NCBI GenBank assembly: GCA_017450465.1 | Contig: JAFSUW010000018.1 | Coordinates: 1 to 41,600 of the forward strand | Origin: Clostridia bacterium | GTDB taxonomy: Bacteria > Bacillota > Clostridia > TANB77 > RGIG9151 | Direction: 5' to 3' | Length of the DNA: 41,600 bases | Shown here: positions 24,536 through 33,229 of the stretch, piece by piece | Position numbering within the stretch: the first letter of the stretch is position 1 | Layout of the letters: each line of letters begins with the position of its first letter | Translations under genes and position numbers: made by a program | Notes under the pieces: generated by a model | What the model saw: only the letters and a program-made list of their open reading frames with translations | What the model was told of the DNA's origin: nothing | Databases searched by the model: none

Positions 24536-26095
24536 ATGAAGAAGAAATTTTTAGTTTCTGGCTTAATCGCATCATGCTTTATAATAAGTCTATCGTTTGC
24601 ACATTGGGCAGACCAGCAAATTGGCATATTAAAAGACAATAATGTCCTTGATAAAGTATTTGAAAGTGAAATAGAAACTATATTAAATAATCCAATAACG
24701 CGTGAAGAATTCTTCTCGCTTATGGCTGTAGCAAAGAACGTAAGTAGTGAGGTAAAGCCAAAAGATTTTACTGATTATGGAGAAATTAATAGTAAATATG
24801 TACCATATATAAATGGCTTGATTACTGAAGGCATTGTTGCTGGGAGTTTGGAAAATGATAATTTATACATAAATCCCAAACACAACATAACTCGTCAAGA
24901 GGCAAGCGTAATTTTAAGTAAAATGCTTTACTTAAACGATGAAGAATATACTTTAGCGTTTATAGATAATAACGATATAGCACCTTGGGCTTTGCCATAT
25001 ATAAAAGGTGCTGTAAAAGGTGGAATAATCAGTGGTTATCCGGATGGCACAGTAAAGCCAAAGAATAACATAACCATTGCAGAAGCAATTTGTATAGTAG
25101 GCAATTCTTATACAATGGGCTATATGAAAAATGGCGAAATTTATGCAGGTACATTAGAGTGCGGTAGCAAAAACGGATTAAAACTTCATTCGTCATTTTC
25201 TTCTCCAATGGGACTAGCAAAAAGGGATGACACAATATTTGTTGTAGATAAAAATAGTAATATGGTAAGAAATATAAATGGCGACCAAGTTACTACTTTT
25301 GTGGGTAGCGATATTGGTCGTGATGAGTATAATGAAGCAATTGGAAGCTTTAAGGATGGTGAGAAAGCACTTTTTGATGCACCTTCTTATATAGCAAAGG
25401 CCGGTAATGGTTTCTTTGTTACAGATACAGGCAACAACATGATTAGATTTATAAACAGTGATGGTTATACAACGACTTACGCGGGTAATAAAAATGCTGG
25501 ATACAAAGATGGCAAGGGACAAGATGCAAGTTTTGATAATCCAACAGGAATAGTAGTAGATTTAGAAGGAAACGTATATGTTGCAGATACAAATAACAAT
25601 GTAATTAGGAAAATTGATGCAAATAGAAATGTTACGACATATGCAGGAAACGAAAACGCTGGATTTAAGGATGGCAACGTGAAAGAAGCAAAGTTTAATG
25701 CACCAGTTGGTTTATGGTATGCAAATGATACTTTGTATGTAGCCGATTCTGGTAATCAAAGAATAAGGATGATTAAAGATAATATTGTTACTACTGTTGC
25801 AGGTGGTAGCACTGATATAGATGAAAATAGTGGCGAGTATATTGGTGGTTTTATCGATGGTGAATGTAACGTAGCCGAGTTTAACTTCCCAATGGCCATA
25901 GTTAGTGATGTTGATAAGAACTTATATGTTGCAGATTATGGCAATGGTGTTATAAGAAAAATAAGTTTTGATGGTAAAGTAAGTACATTAAAAATTGATG
26001 GCTTAAAAAGACCAGCAGGGCTTTTGATAACAGAAGATGGGTTGTTTGTTTCAGACAAGTTAATGAACGCAATATATAGAATCCAAAATTATTAA
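24536..26095 (+). CDS. S-layer-homology protein with NHL beta-propeller
   Basis: The 519-residue exported protein has a signal peptide (KKKFLVSGLIASCFIISLSFA, cut near residue 22). Two or three SLH modules follow (about residues 25-190), with FTDYGEINSKYVPYINGLI, NPKHNITRQEASVILSKM and FIDNNDIAPWALPYIKGAV; these bind pyruvylated wall polymer. From about 215 to the end are five or six NHL-type blades (PTGIVVDLEGNVYVADTNNN and variants, each ending VIRKI or similar). It would be a wall-anchored propeller, a binding or scaffold module. AGGGGGGG precedes the ATG. The FecR-like gene follows 14 bases later. Confidence 0.9.
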   Translation: MKKKFLVSGLIASCFIISLSFAHWADQQIGILKDNNVLDKVFESEIETILNNPITREEFFSLMAVAKNVSSEVKPKDFTDYGEINSKYVPYINGLITEGIVAGSLENDNLYINPKHNITRQEASVILSKMLYLNDEEYTLAFIDNNDIAPWALPYIKGAVKGGIISGYPDGTVKPKNNITIAEAICIVGNSYTMGYMKNGEIYAGTLECGSKNGLKLHSSFSSPMGLAKRDDTIFVVDKNSNMVRNINGDQVTTFVGSDIGRDEYNEAIGSFKDGEKALFDAPSYIAKAGNGFFVTDTGNNMIRFINSDGYTTTYAGNKNAGYKDGKGQDASFDNPTGIVVDLEGNVYVADTNNNVIRKIDANRNVTTYAGNENAGFKDGNVKEAKFNAPVGLWYANDTLYVADSGNQRIRMIKDNIVTTVAGGSTDIDENSGEYIGGFIDGECNVAEFNFPMAIVSDVDKNLYVADYGNGVIRKISFDGKVSTLKIDGLKRPAGLLITEDGLFVSDKLMNAIYRIQNY

Positions 26096-26109
26096 TTGGG
26101 GGAGTACAA

Positions 26110-27159
26110 ATGAGATTAAAAAAATGTTTATGTATGTTTTTATCATTAATGCTTTTGTGTAGCATATCATTTGCTGCTGATAAAGCAGAAGGAAAAACAA
26201 TTAGGTTAGAAAGTTTTACTGGTAAGTTATCTATAATTAGTGGAACCGGAAAGGAGCAACCAGCAAACGAAAAGATGCGACTTTTTGATGGTTATACGGT
26301 TATAACTGGCGCAAATTCTAATGCGTATTTATCATTAGATAATGCCAAAACAATAAAACTGGATCAAAATACAAAGATAAATATTTTGAAAAAAGATAAG
26401 GTAAACGAAATCCAAGTAGTTTCAGGTTCGATATTTTTTAGTGTAACCGAAAAACTAAAGGACGATGAATCGTTAAATGTTGTAACTTCAACTATGTCGA
26501 TGGGTATTCGTGGTACAACAGGAATGGTTAGTGTAAACAAATCTGGAAGCCGAGGGCAACTATATAGCGGCAAGGTTGTTGTAAGAGATAATAAAGGAAC
26601 AGAAAAAGAAGTAATAGCTGGTGAAGAAGTAAAAAGTACTATGGTAAAAGATGAAGTCGCAAATGAACAGAAAGTAGATATAGAAGTAGTAAAACTAAGT
26701 ACTGTCGGTGAAGATATTCCAAGTTTTACATTAAATGAAATTAATAATAATGAAGAAGTAAAGGCACAAGTTGAAGAAGCAAAGGTTTTTGAAGTTGAAA
26801 AGTTTGTAGAGGCAGAAATAGTAAATAAAGAAAAAGAAGAAGTAAAAATTGTAGAAGAACAAAAAGTGATTGAAGAAGTAAAAGTAGAAGCAGAGACTCA
26901 AAAAGTAGAAAACAAGATTGAAGAAACAGTAGAAAACATTGAAGCACCAGCTGCTGAAGTGGTTTATAAAAAGATTAGTAAAGTCTATGATGATTTAGGA
27001 AACTTAAAATTAAAGAATGCGGAAGGGCAAGTATATATCTTTGAAATTGATGAAGAAAATGGAGTTGCCAACTTAAAAGAAACAACAGATTTTTCAGGTA
27101 GTTTAGATATAAAAGACGTTAATGTAAATGGAGAAGGAGCATATAAGATAGTTCCTTAA
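26110..27159 (+). CDS. Exported FecR-domain protein
   Basis: The 349-residue protein has a signal peptide ending near residue 23 (SISFAADK). A FecR domain follows (about residues 35-175) with LFDGYTVITGANSNAYLSLD and STMSMGIRGTTGMVSV. A highly charged Glu/Val/Lys coiled region (about 215-290) and a small C-terminal beta-domain complete it. FecR domains sense or transmit envelope signals, often beside CHASE2 cyclases; here the CHASE2 cyclase gene starts four bases after the stop. No partner sigma factor is adjacent, so classical FecI-type signalling is unlikely. A sensor arm for the cyclase is the simplest inference. Confidence 0.85.
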   Translation: MRLKKCLCMFLSLMLLCSISFAADKAEGKTIRLESFTGKLSIISGTGKEQPANEKMRLFDGYTVITGANSNAYLSLDNAKTIKLDQNTKINILKKDKVNEIQVVSGSIFFSVTEKLKDDESLNVVTSTMSMGIRGTTGMVSVNKSGSRGQLYSGKVVVRDNKGTEKEVIAGEEVKSTMVKDEVANEQKVDIEVVKLSTVGEDIPSFTLNEINNNEEVKAQVEEAKVFEVEKFVEAEIVNKEKEEVKIVEEQKVIEEVKVEAETQKVENKIEETVENIEAPAAEVVYKKISKVYDDLGNLKLKNAEGQVYIFEIDEENGVANLKETTDFSGSLDIKDVNVNGEGAYKIVP

Positions 27160-27163
27160 TTGA

Positions 27164-28957
27164 ATGGGGGTTTTAACCATCAAACGATTAAAATATGATT
27201 TAATACTAATAATATTGCTAATAGTTTTTTCTATAATTTTTTTGTTAAATTCATTTTATGGTTTAGAAATGCGTGCCGAAGATGCATTATTTCAGCATGA
27301 AAAACCACTTAGTGATAATATTAGAATTATTGGAATAGATACCAAAAGTTTAACTGAGATGGGGGCATTTAATACTTGGACAAGGGCTGATATGGCAGAT
27401 TTAATAACAGTGTTAAACCAAGATGAAGAAACTCGCCCAGCTGTAATAGGTGTAGACATCATGTATTTTGGTGAAACTGATGAGACAGCAGATAGTTATT
27501 TAGCATATGCTGCTGGCGAATATGGTAATGTAGTTACAGCAAGTTTAGTAAATTTTGACTCAAAAGTTGAAGAAGATGATAAGGGCAACTTTTACTTAAA
27601 TAATTCGCATATTTCAAAATACGAAGAGCCATTTGATGAATTAAAAAATAATACAGTACAGGGGCATGTAAATACTGTTCTATCAAAAGATGGCTTGGTT
27701 AGAGATTCGATTCAAAAGATAGATGTTGATGGTGAAGAAGTTAATAGTTTTGCTTACGAAGTTTATAAAAAATACAAAGAGTTTTTAGGTGATAATGCAT
27801 ATGAAGTAAAAGACGATACCTGGCATATTGCTTATTCAGGTAAACCAGGAAGCTTTTACGATGGGTATTCTTTTGTAGATATATTAGATGGTAACATCGA
27901 TTTATCTAACTTTGCAGGGAAAATAGTTTTAGTTGGCCCATATACAACAGGGCTTTCTGATGATTATAGTACTCCAATAGATTACGATACAAAGATGTTT
28001 GGAGTAGAAATTCATGCTAATGTTATAAACGCATTGTTAAACGAAGACTTTAAAACATATGCACCACTACCAGTTCAACTTATATTAATGATTATTACTT
28101 TAATTGTACTTTACATAGTGTTTTATAAATTAAAAATAAAGCAGTCATTACCAATACTTATAATATCAATTGCTTTATATCTAGGTGTTGCATATTTAGC
28201 ATATCAGGGAGGACATATATTAAGAGTAATTTACTTACCAGCATTTTTGGTTTTACTATATGTAATTATTCTAGCAATTAAATATATAGCCACACTTATT
28301 GAGAAGAAAAAGGTAGAAGGAACATTCAAAAGATATGTTGCACCACAAGTCGTAGAACAGATTATGAACACTGGAATGGACAAGATAGAACTTGGTGGGA
28401 AAAACGTAGATATTGCGGTTTTGTTTGTAGATATCAGGGGCTTTACACCGTTATCTGAAGCATTAAAACCAGAAGAAGTAGTAGAAGTATTAAATGAGTA
28501 TTTTGATTTAATCACAGGTTGTATATTTAAAAATGGTGGAACATTAGATAAATATATTGGCGACGCAGCAATGGCAATATTTAATGCACCAGTTGAAGTA
28601 GAAGATTATACATATAAAGCAGTACAGACTGCAATTGATATAGTAAAGGGTGCAAAAGATTTAGAAGAAAAACTATACGCAAGATTTAATAAAAAAGTTA
28701 GCTTTGGAGTAGGCGTAAATAAAGGTGAGGCAGTTGTAGGTAACATTGGAACAGCTGCAAGAATGGATTATACAGCAATAGGGAACACCGTAAATACAGC
28801 AGCACGGCTAGAAGCTAATGCAAAGGCAGGGCACGTTTTAATTAGTGATGTGGTATATAACGAAGTAAAAGATAGAATAAAAGCGGAATCTATAGGAAAT
28901 ATTCCGCTAAAAGGTAAGTCAGAAGAAATAGAAGTATTTGATGTAATATTAGAATAG
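27164..28957 (+). CDS. CHASE2-domain class III adenylate cyclase
   Basis: The 597-residue membrane enzyme has an N-terminal helix (about 10-29), an extracellular CHASE2 domain (about 35-300), three helices (about 305-375) and a cytoplasmic cyclase domain (about 400-597). Metal aspartates are in VLFVDIRGFTP and YIGDAAMAIF. Lys in TLDKYIGD and Asp in RMDYTAIGNTVNTAARLE match adenine-specific residues, and the latter also holds the transition-state Asn and Arg, so cAMP is the likely product. The ATG lies four bases after the FecR stop with no obvious ribosome site upstream, suggesting translational coupling. A cyclic-nucleotide-binding phosphatase 4 kb upstream is a plausible receiver. Confidence 0.93.
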   Translation: MGVLTIKRLKYDLILIILLIVFSIIFLLNSFYGLEMRAEDALFQHEKPLSDNIRIIGIDTKSLTEMGAFNTWTRADMADLITVLNQDEETRPAVIGVDIMYFGETDETADSYLAYAAGEYGNVVTASLVNFDSKVEEDDKGNFYLNNSHISKYEEPFDELKNNTVQGHVNTVLSKDGLVRDSIQKIDVDGEEVNSFAYEVYKKYKEFLGDNAYEVKDDTWHIAYSGKPGSFYDGYSFVDILDGNIDLSNFAGKIVLVGPYTTGLSDDYSTPIDYDTKMFGVEIHANVINALLNEDFKTYAPLPVQLILMIITLIVLYIVFYKLKIKQSLPILIISIALYLGVAYLAYQGGHILRVIYLPAFLVLLYVIILAIKYIATLIEKKKVEGTFKRYVAPQVVEQIMNTGMDKIELGGKNVDIAVLFVDIRGFTPLSEALKPEEVVEVLNEYFDLITGCIFKNGGTLDKYIGDAAMAIFNAPVEVEDYTYKAVQTAIDIVKGAKDLEEKLYARFNKKVSFGVGVNKGEAVVGNIGTAARMDYTAIGNTVNTAARLEANAKAGHVLISDVVYNEVKDRIKAESIGNIPLKGKSEEIEVFDVILE

Positions 28958-28974
28958 AACTCGAATAAAAATGT

Positions 28975-28994
28975 GGCCGATGCCCACATCGGCC
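28975..28994. repeat. GGCCGATG hairpin before the LRR gene
   Basis: GGCCGATG (28975-28982) and CATCGGCC (28987-28994) with a four-base loop. There is no T-run. It is related to 24009-24030. Confidence 0.6.
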
Positions 28995-29021
28995 CAATAG
29001 TAAACAAAGGAGAGAATACTT

Positions 29022-31955
29022 ATGAAAAAACTCTTAAAACTATTTTTACTTACATTTGTGTGTGTACTACTAATAAGCAGTATAAGTATGGCATACAATA
29101 TAACGTATTATAGTGATACAGAAGGAAATAGTGTGTACGATACTAGTGAGGGGTTAACAGGAAGTACAACAGTAGGTTTTCCGACAAATTTTCCGACTTC
29201 AAATGGTAGCGAGCAATTTTATTATTGGGCTACATCACCAGGTGGGGGTGGCACCAAATATTTTATAGGTGATTCATATACAGAAGGAGCCGATGTTAGT
29301 CTCTATCCGGTTTTTGAAAGTCACTATATAGAAATTCAAACAAGACAAGATTATAGTAGCACAATTGAAGCATTAACCTTAGCTCTTGAAAATGATACAG
29401 ATATAGCTATCAAAGGAAAGAATGATAGTTATGTTCATATAACTAGTAGCGATTCACCTTATCAGTATAATTATGAACTAGCTGAAAATTCTTATTCATT
29501 TTATATAATAGGATTAGGAGTTCAAGCACTAACGGCGGATGGAAATACAGGTGTTAACAATATAACTACTAACAATGTTGATTATACTACACTTACAAGC
29601 TTTACATATAAAAATAGTAATACTATAAATACTATTGATGTGTCACATTTTCCAAATTTAACAGCGCTAGATTGTACCAACAATGCTAATCTTACTTCAT
29701 TAAATATAAGTAATACAAGTCTTACAAACACAGCTTTAGGTATTAGTAATTATACGGGTCTTCAATGCTTATATGCTGCTAATTGTACAAACTTAACATC
29801 ATTGAATATTAGCAGTGTTGTTTCTATATTTGCGTTAGATGTGAGCGGTTGTACAAACCTTACATCGTTAAATGCTAGTGGTTGTAATCTTAGAGCCAAT
29901 CAATTAAATTTATCTGGTTGCACAAGTCTTGAAACAGTAGATTTTAGTAATTGTGTGAACTCGCAATTTAACACACTAAATTTAAGTGAATTTACAAGTC
30001 TTACATCATTAAATGTCAGTGGTTGTACGGGTCTTAAGACTTTAGATGTTAGGGGCTCTACAAATTTAGGTACACTTAATTGTTATGGTTGTACACTTAC
30101 AACTATAAAATATTCTAACTGCCCTAACATAAGTAGTATTGATTTAGGAACGACAACAAATGTTACAACATTGTGGTGCGAAAATTGTGGATTAAGCACA
30201 TTAGATTTATCTAATTTCCCTGCACTAACAAATTTACAATGTAGTAATAATAACCTTACAACATTAAATGTAAGTTCTTGTGCATCTTTAGCAACATTAT
30301 CATGTAGTGGTAACAGCAATTTAACAACAATAAATTTAGGGACAATCTCATCAATAACTACGTTTAATGCTAATAACAATAATTTATCATCATTAGATAC
30401 AAGCCATCTTACGAATTTACAATCAATGAATTGTACAGGAAATACTAATTTAAAATATTTAGATTTATCAAATAGCCTTAATTTAAGTAGTTATGCCTTA
30501 AATGCTAATTATGCATTATTAGTTTTACCTAACAAAACGTTTGATACAGCAAGTTCAAATAGTAATTGTAAAGTTATAAAAGTTACTGCACCAGAACATG
30601 GTACAGTAGCACTACATTCAGTAGATATTGATAATGACAAATGTTATTTTGAAATAGCACCAGAGAATGGCTATAGAAAAAGTTCAATAATACTTGGAAA
30701 TATCAATATAGGCGTAAATTCACCAACTAATAATTTATATGAAGTAACTTTATCTTTCGATTATGGAGGAGAAGAATTAGTTGCAACATTTGTACTTGAT
30801 GGTTACACGGTTACATTTGATGCCAATGGTGGTACAGGTTCGATGGAACCACAACACTTTAATGAAAATGAAGCAAAACCATTAACACAAAATGATGCAG
30901 ATATTTATAGACCAGGTTTTATGTTTGATGGTTGGAATACAGAAAGTAATGGAACAGGTGAAAGCTACGTTAACGGAGCGAACTTTACGGCAACTGCTGA
31001 TACAACACTATATGCACAGTGGAAAATATATGTTTCATTTGACCCAAATGGTGGTACGGGCGCAACACCAATAGAAATTTTTAATGAAGGTGAAACCAAG
31101 CCACTTCCAAATAGTGAATTTGAAAGAGAAGGATATATATTTGATTCATGGAACACTAATGCTAATGGATTGGGAGATAGGTACGAAGCAGGCGATAATT
31201 TTTCACCAACAGCAAATCAGATACTGTATGCACATTGGAAACTAGCTATAACATTTGATGCAAATGGTGGAACAGGAACAATGGAGCCAGAAACATTTGA
31301 TGAAAATGAAACAAAAGCATTAACACAAAACACATTTACAAAGAGCGGATATAAATTTGATTCTTGGAATACATTAAGTAATGGTAATGGTACTTCATAT
31401 GCTGACGGTGCAGAATTTACTGCAACAGAGCCGATAACTTTATATGCACAGTGGAAGAAAAAGAGTAGTGGTGGTTCAGGTGGTGGTTCATCGAGTAGCT
31501 CATCATCGAGTTCAACTTCAACAGAAACAAATAATTCAAATGAGAATCAAAACACAAACGAAACTCCAACCAATAATGAAGAAGTAGGACAAAATGAAAC
31601 ACCAGTAAATAATGAAGAAGGTCAAAACGAGAACACTGAAAATAAAGAAGAGCTATTAGAAGAAAAGCCAGAAAGACTAGATAAGAAAAATGTAATTATA
31701 CTAGTAGGTAGTACAAGTAGTTATGAAGAAATAGCTTTACCAGTAGAAAAATTACTTTTAATATATGGTATAACAGGTGATGTAGCATATAGGGGAACAG
31801 GTGCTACATTAACAATGGGTAGTAGAAAAATTGAATTTACAAAAGATAGTTTAAGCGTAGTAGAAAAATCAAAAGAAAGCACCTTATTAAGACCAGCAAA
31901 GATAATAAACAACAAGTTATATATAACATTAAGTGACTTTATAAATTTAATGTAA
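29022..31955 (+). CDS. Large surface protein with leucine-rich and InlB B-type repeats
   Basis: The 977-residue exported protein has a signal peptide to about residue 24. A short domain with a Flg_new-like start (ITYYSDTEGNSVYDTSEG) is followed by about fifteen leucine-rich repeats of 20-23 residues (LTSLNISNTSL, LDVSGCTNLTSLNASGC; about 185-510). Three InlB B-repeats of about 70 residues follow (VTFDANGGTGSMEPQHFNEN, YVSFDPNGGTGATP, ITFDANGGTGTMEPETFDEN; about 597-815). Then come a Ser/Gly and Asn/Glu-rich linker and a C-terminal copper-amine-oxidase-N-like stalk domain. There is no LPXTG or SLH motif, so attachment to the cell is unclear. Adhesion or polymer binding is likely. AAAGGAGAG precedes the ATG. 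Confidence 0.9.
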   Translation: MKKLLKLFLLTFVCVLLISSISMAYNITYYSDTEGNSVYDTSEGLTGSTTVGFPTNFPTSNGSEQFYYWATSPGGGGTKYFIGDSYTEGADVSLYPVFESHYIEIQTRQDYSSTIEALTLALENDTDIAIKGKNDSYVHITSSDSPYQYNYELAENSYSFYIIGLGVQALTADGNTGVNNITTNNVDYTTLTSFTYKNSNTINTIDVSHFPNLTALDCTNNANLTSLNISNTSLTNTALGISNYTGLQCLYAANCTNLTSLNISSVVSIFALDVSGCTNLTSLNASGCNLRANQLNLSGCTSLETVDFSNCVNSQFNTLNLSEFTSLTSLNVSGCTGLKTLDVRGSTNLGTLNCYGCTLTTIKYSNCPNISSIDLGTTTNVTTLWCENCGLSTLDLSNFPALTNLQCSNNNLTTLNVSSCASLATLSCSGNSNLTTINLGTISSITTFNANNNNLSSLDTSHLTNLQSMNCTGNTNLKYLDLSNSLNLSSYALNANYALLVLPNKTFDTASSNSNCKVIKVTAPEHGTVALHSVDIDNDKCYFEIAPENGYRKSSIILGNINIGVNSPTNNLYEVTLSFDYGGEELVATFVLDGYTVTFDANGGTGSMEPQHFNENEAKPLTQNDADIYRPGFMFDGWNTESNGTGESYVNGANFTATADTTLYAQWKIYVSFDPNGGTGATPIEIFNEGETKPLPNSEFEREGYIFDSWNTNANGLGDRYEAGDNFSPTANQILYAHWKLAITFDANGGTGTMEPETFDENETKALTQNTFTKSGYKFDSWNTLSNGNGTSYADGAEFTATEPITLYAQWKKKSSGGSGGGSSSSSSSSSTSTETNNSNENQNTNETPTNNEEVGQNETPVNNEEGQNENTENKEELLEEKPERLDKKNVIILVGSTSSYEEIALPVEKLLLIYGITGDVAYRGTGATLTMGSRKIEFTKDSLSVVEKSKESTLLRPAKIINNKLYITLSDFINLM

Positions 31956-31960
31956 ATTAA

Positions 31961-32010
31961 AGCCTTCCCCTTGAGGGGAAGGTGGCCGTAAGGCCGGATG
32001 AGGTGTGTAG
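31961..32010. repeat. CCTTCCCC-GGGGAAGG plus GGCC-GGCC double hairpin
   Basis: CCTTCCCC (31963-31970), loop TTGA, GGGGAAGG (31975-31982), then GGCC-GTAA-GGCC (31984-31995) and GGATGAGGTGTG. Similar two-part palindromes are common dispersed elements in Clostridia. It lies between the LRR gene and the kinase gene. Confidence 0.65.
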
Positions 32011-32068
32011 ATTTTTGTAACGTTAATAACTAATTTAATTGATCGCGTTGTATTTTGGGGGTGTAAAT

Positions 32069-32476
32069 GTGGAACTAAACATAAAAGCAGATAAATCAAA
32101 TTTAGGGAAAATATTTGATTTTGTGAACTATAAACTATCCCCGTATAGTGTTCCTGACAACATAATAGCAAAAATTAATATATCGGTAGAAGAAATATTT
32201 GTAAATATTGCAAATTATGCCTATGAAAACGAAAAAGGCGAAGTAACAATAGAATGTAGCATAGTAAACGATCTGCCAGAAATAGAAATAATATTTATAG
32301 ATTCAGGTAAAAAATTTAATCCATTAAAACACATAGATCCGGACACAACACTAATGGCAGAAGATAGAGAAATAGGTGGACTTGGTATACTACTTACGAA
32401 AAAATTAATGGATGATGTGAGTTATGAATATAAAGATGGTAAAAATGTATTAAAAATAGTAAAGAAATTGAATTAA
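32069..32476 (+). CDS. RsbW/SpoIIAB-like serine kinase, candidate anti-sigma factor
   Basis: The 135-residue protein is a GHKL-type ATPase fold. The N-box is ISVEEIFVNIANYAYEN, the G1 box is IFIDSGKKFNP and the G2 box is GGLGILLTKKLMD; all are expected for kinases that phosphorylate STAS proteins. The GTG start at 32069 follows GGGGGTG by five bases; the frame is open further upstream but without a ribosome site. It would complete a partner-switching trio with the phosphatase (22829) and STAS protein (24068), though it is not adjacent to them. No sigma factor is encoded in the window, so its final target is unknown. Confidence 0.88.
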   Translation: MELNIKADKSNLGKIFDFVNYKLSPYSVPDNIIAKINISVEEIFVNIANYAYENEKGEVTIECSIVNDLPEIEIIFIDSGKKFNPLKHIDPDTTLMAEDREIGGLGILLTKKLMDDVSYEYKDGKNVLKIVKKLN

Positions 32477-32484
32477 AATATGTA

Positions 32485-32525
32485 ATAGCGAACTATAGTG
32501 TTAAATTGTAGTTCGCTATATTTTC
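32485..32525 (+). terminator. Terminator after the RsbW-like gene
   Basis: TAGCGAACTA (32486-32495) and TAGTTCGCTA (32509-32518) with a 13-base loop, followed by TATTTTCG. The stem core is shared with 470-489 and 17089-17108. Confidence 0.7.
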
Positions 32526-32547
32526 GATTAAATTTAGGTATAAAAGC

Positions 32548-32586
32548 TTGACAACAAGTATAATATAGTATATACTAAGTATATAC
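32548..32586 (+). promoter_or_regulatory. mazEF promoter with a duplicated palindromic operator
   Basis: TTGACA (32548-32553), a 17-base spacer and TATACT (32571-32576). Two copies of the palindrome GTATATAC, at 32568-32575 and 32579-32586, are 11 bases apart and overlap the -10. This suits autorepression by the MazE-MazF complex. Confidence 0.75.
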
Positions 32587-32603
32587 GAAAGGGGCCGGTA
32601 AAA

Positions 32604-32846
32604 ATGACAACTACAATTCAAAAATGGGGAAATAGTCAAGGTGTTAGAATCCCTAAAATTATATTAGATACAGTTAATTGGGCTGAAGATGAAAAGATAA
32701 CAATAGAAGTAGAGGATGGTAAGATTATAATGAAAAAAGCAAAACAAAAAAGAAAAAATATAAAAGAATTATTTAAAAATTATAATGAAGAATATGAACC
32801 AGAAAAAATAGATTGGGGTAATCCAGAAGGAGAAGAAACATGGTAA
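32604..32846 (+). CDS. mazE: MazE-family antitoxin
   Basis: The 80-residue protein has an N-terminal AbrB/MazE-type swapped-hairpin DNA-binding domain (TTIQKWGNSQGVRIPKIILD, then EDEKITIEVEDGKIIMKKA) and a basic-to-acidic C-terminal tail (about 50-80) that would wrap around the toxin. AAAGGGG precedes the ATG. Its 3' end overlaps mazF by seven bases, giving coupled synthesis. It probably represses its own promoter through the paired GTATATAC sites. Confidence 0.93.
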   Translation: MTTTIQKWGNSQGVRIPKIILDTVNWAEDEKITIEVEDGKIIMKKAKQKRKNIKELFKNYNEEYEPEKIDWGNPEGEETW

Positions 32847-33169
32847 AACAGGGGACAATTATAAAAATAAACTTTAATCCTCAATCAGGGCATGAACAAG
32901 CAGGTTTTAGACCAGCAGTTGTAGTAAGTAATAATGTATTTAATGAAAAAGCAAAATTATCAATTGTTTGTCCTATTACTAATTCGAATAATAAATTTCC
33001 ACTTCACATTCCATTGGACGGGCGAACAAAGACAACAGGAGTAATACTTTGTGAGCATATAAAAGCTTTAGATTTAAATAGTAGAGCGTATGAGGAAGTA
33101 GAGAAGTTGCCAAAAGATATTTTAAAGAGAGTAATAGATATGATTTATGCAGAGATAGAAGAAATATAA
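32840..33169 (+). CDS. mazF: MazF-family endoribonuclease toxin
   Basis: The 109-residue toxin of the PemK/MazF fold has QGTIIKINFNPQSGHEQAGFRP at the N-terminus (Arg and Gly of the active loop), AVVVSNNVFN, IVCPITNSNNKFPLHIPL and TGVILCEHIKALDL with the expected catalytic-site Thr. These enzymes cut mRNA at short sequences and slow growth when MazE is lost. The ribosome site lies inside mazE. Both genes look intact. Confidence 0.95.
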   Translation: MVKQGTIIKINFNPQSGHEQAGFRPAVVVSNNVFNEKAKLSIVCPITNSNNKFPLHIPLDGRTKTTGVILCEHIKALDLNSRAYEEVEKLPKDILKRVIDMIYAEIEEI

Positions 33170-33176
33170 ATTATTA

Positions 33177-33213
33177 AAACAACTTACCGATATAAATATT
33201 GGTAAGTTGTTTT
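33177..33213 (+). terminator. Terminator after mazF
   Basis: ACAACTTACCGATA and TATTGGTAAGTTGT form a long stem with one G-U pair, followed by TTTTA. It separates mazEF from the wall-protein gene 17 bases later. Confidence 0.85.
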
Positions 33214-33229
33214 ATATGGAGGGATACAA

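Noticed and set aside
30892..31074. Plus-strand ORF in another frame within the InlB repeats, and minus ORFs across the LRR gene
   Set aside because: Frame shadows of a repetitive Asn/Gly-rich gene without ribosome sites.
17161..33200. The secretion-like operon plus mazEF considered as an integrative conjugative element
   Set aside because: No integrase, relaxase, coupling protein, attachment-site repeats or replication gene is visible.
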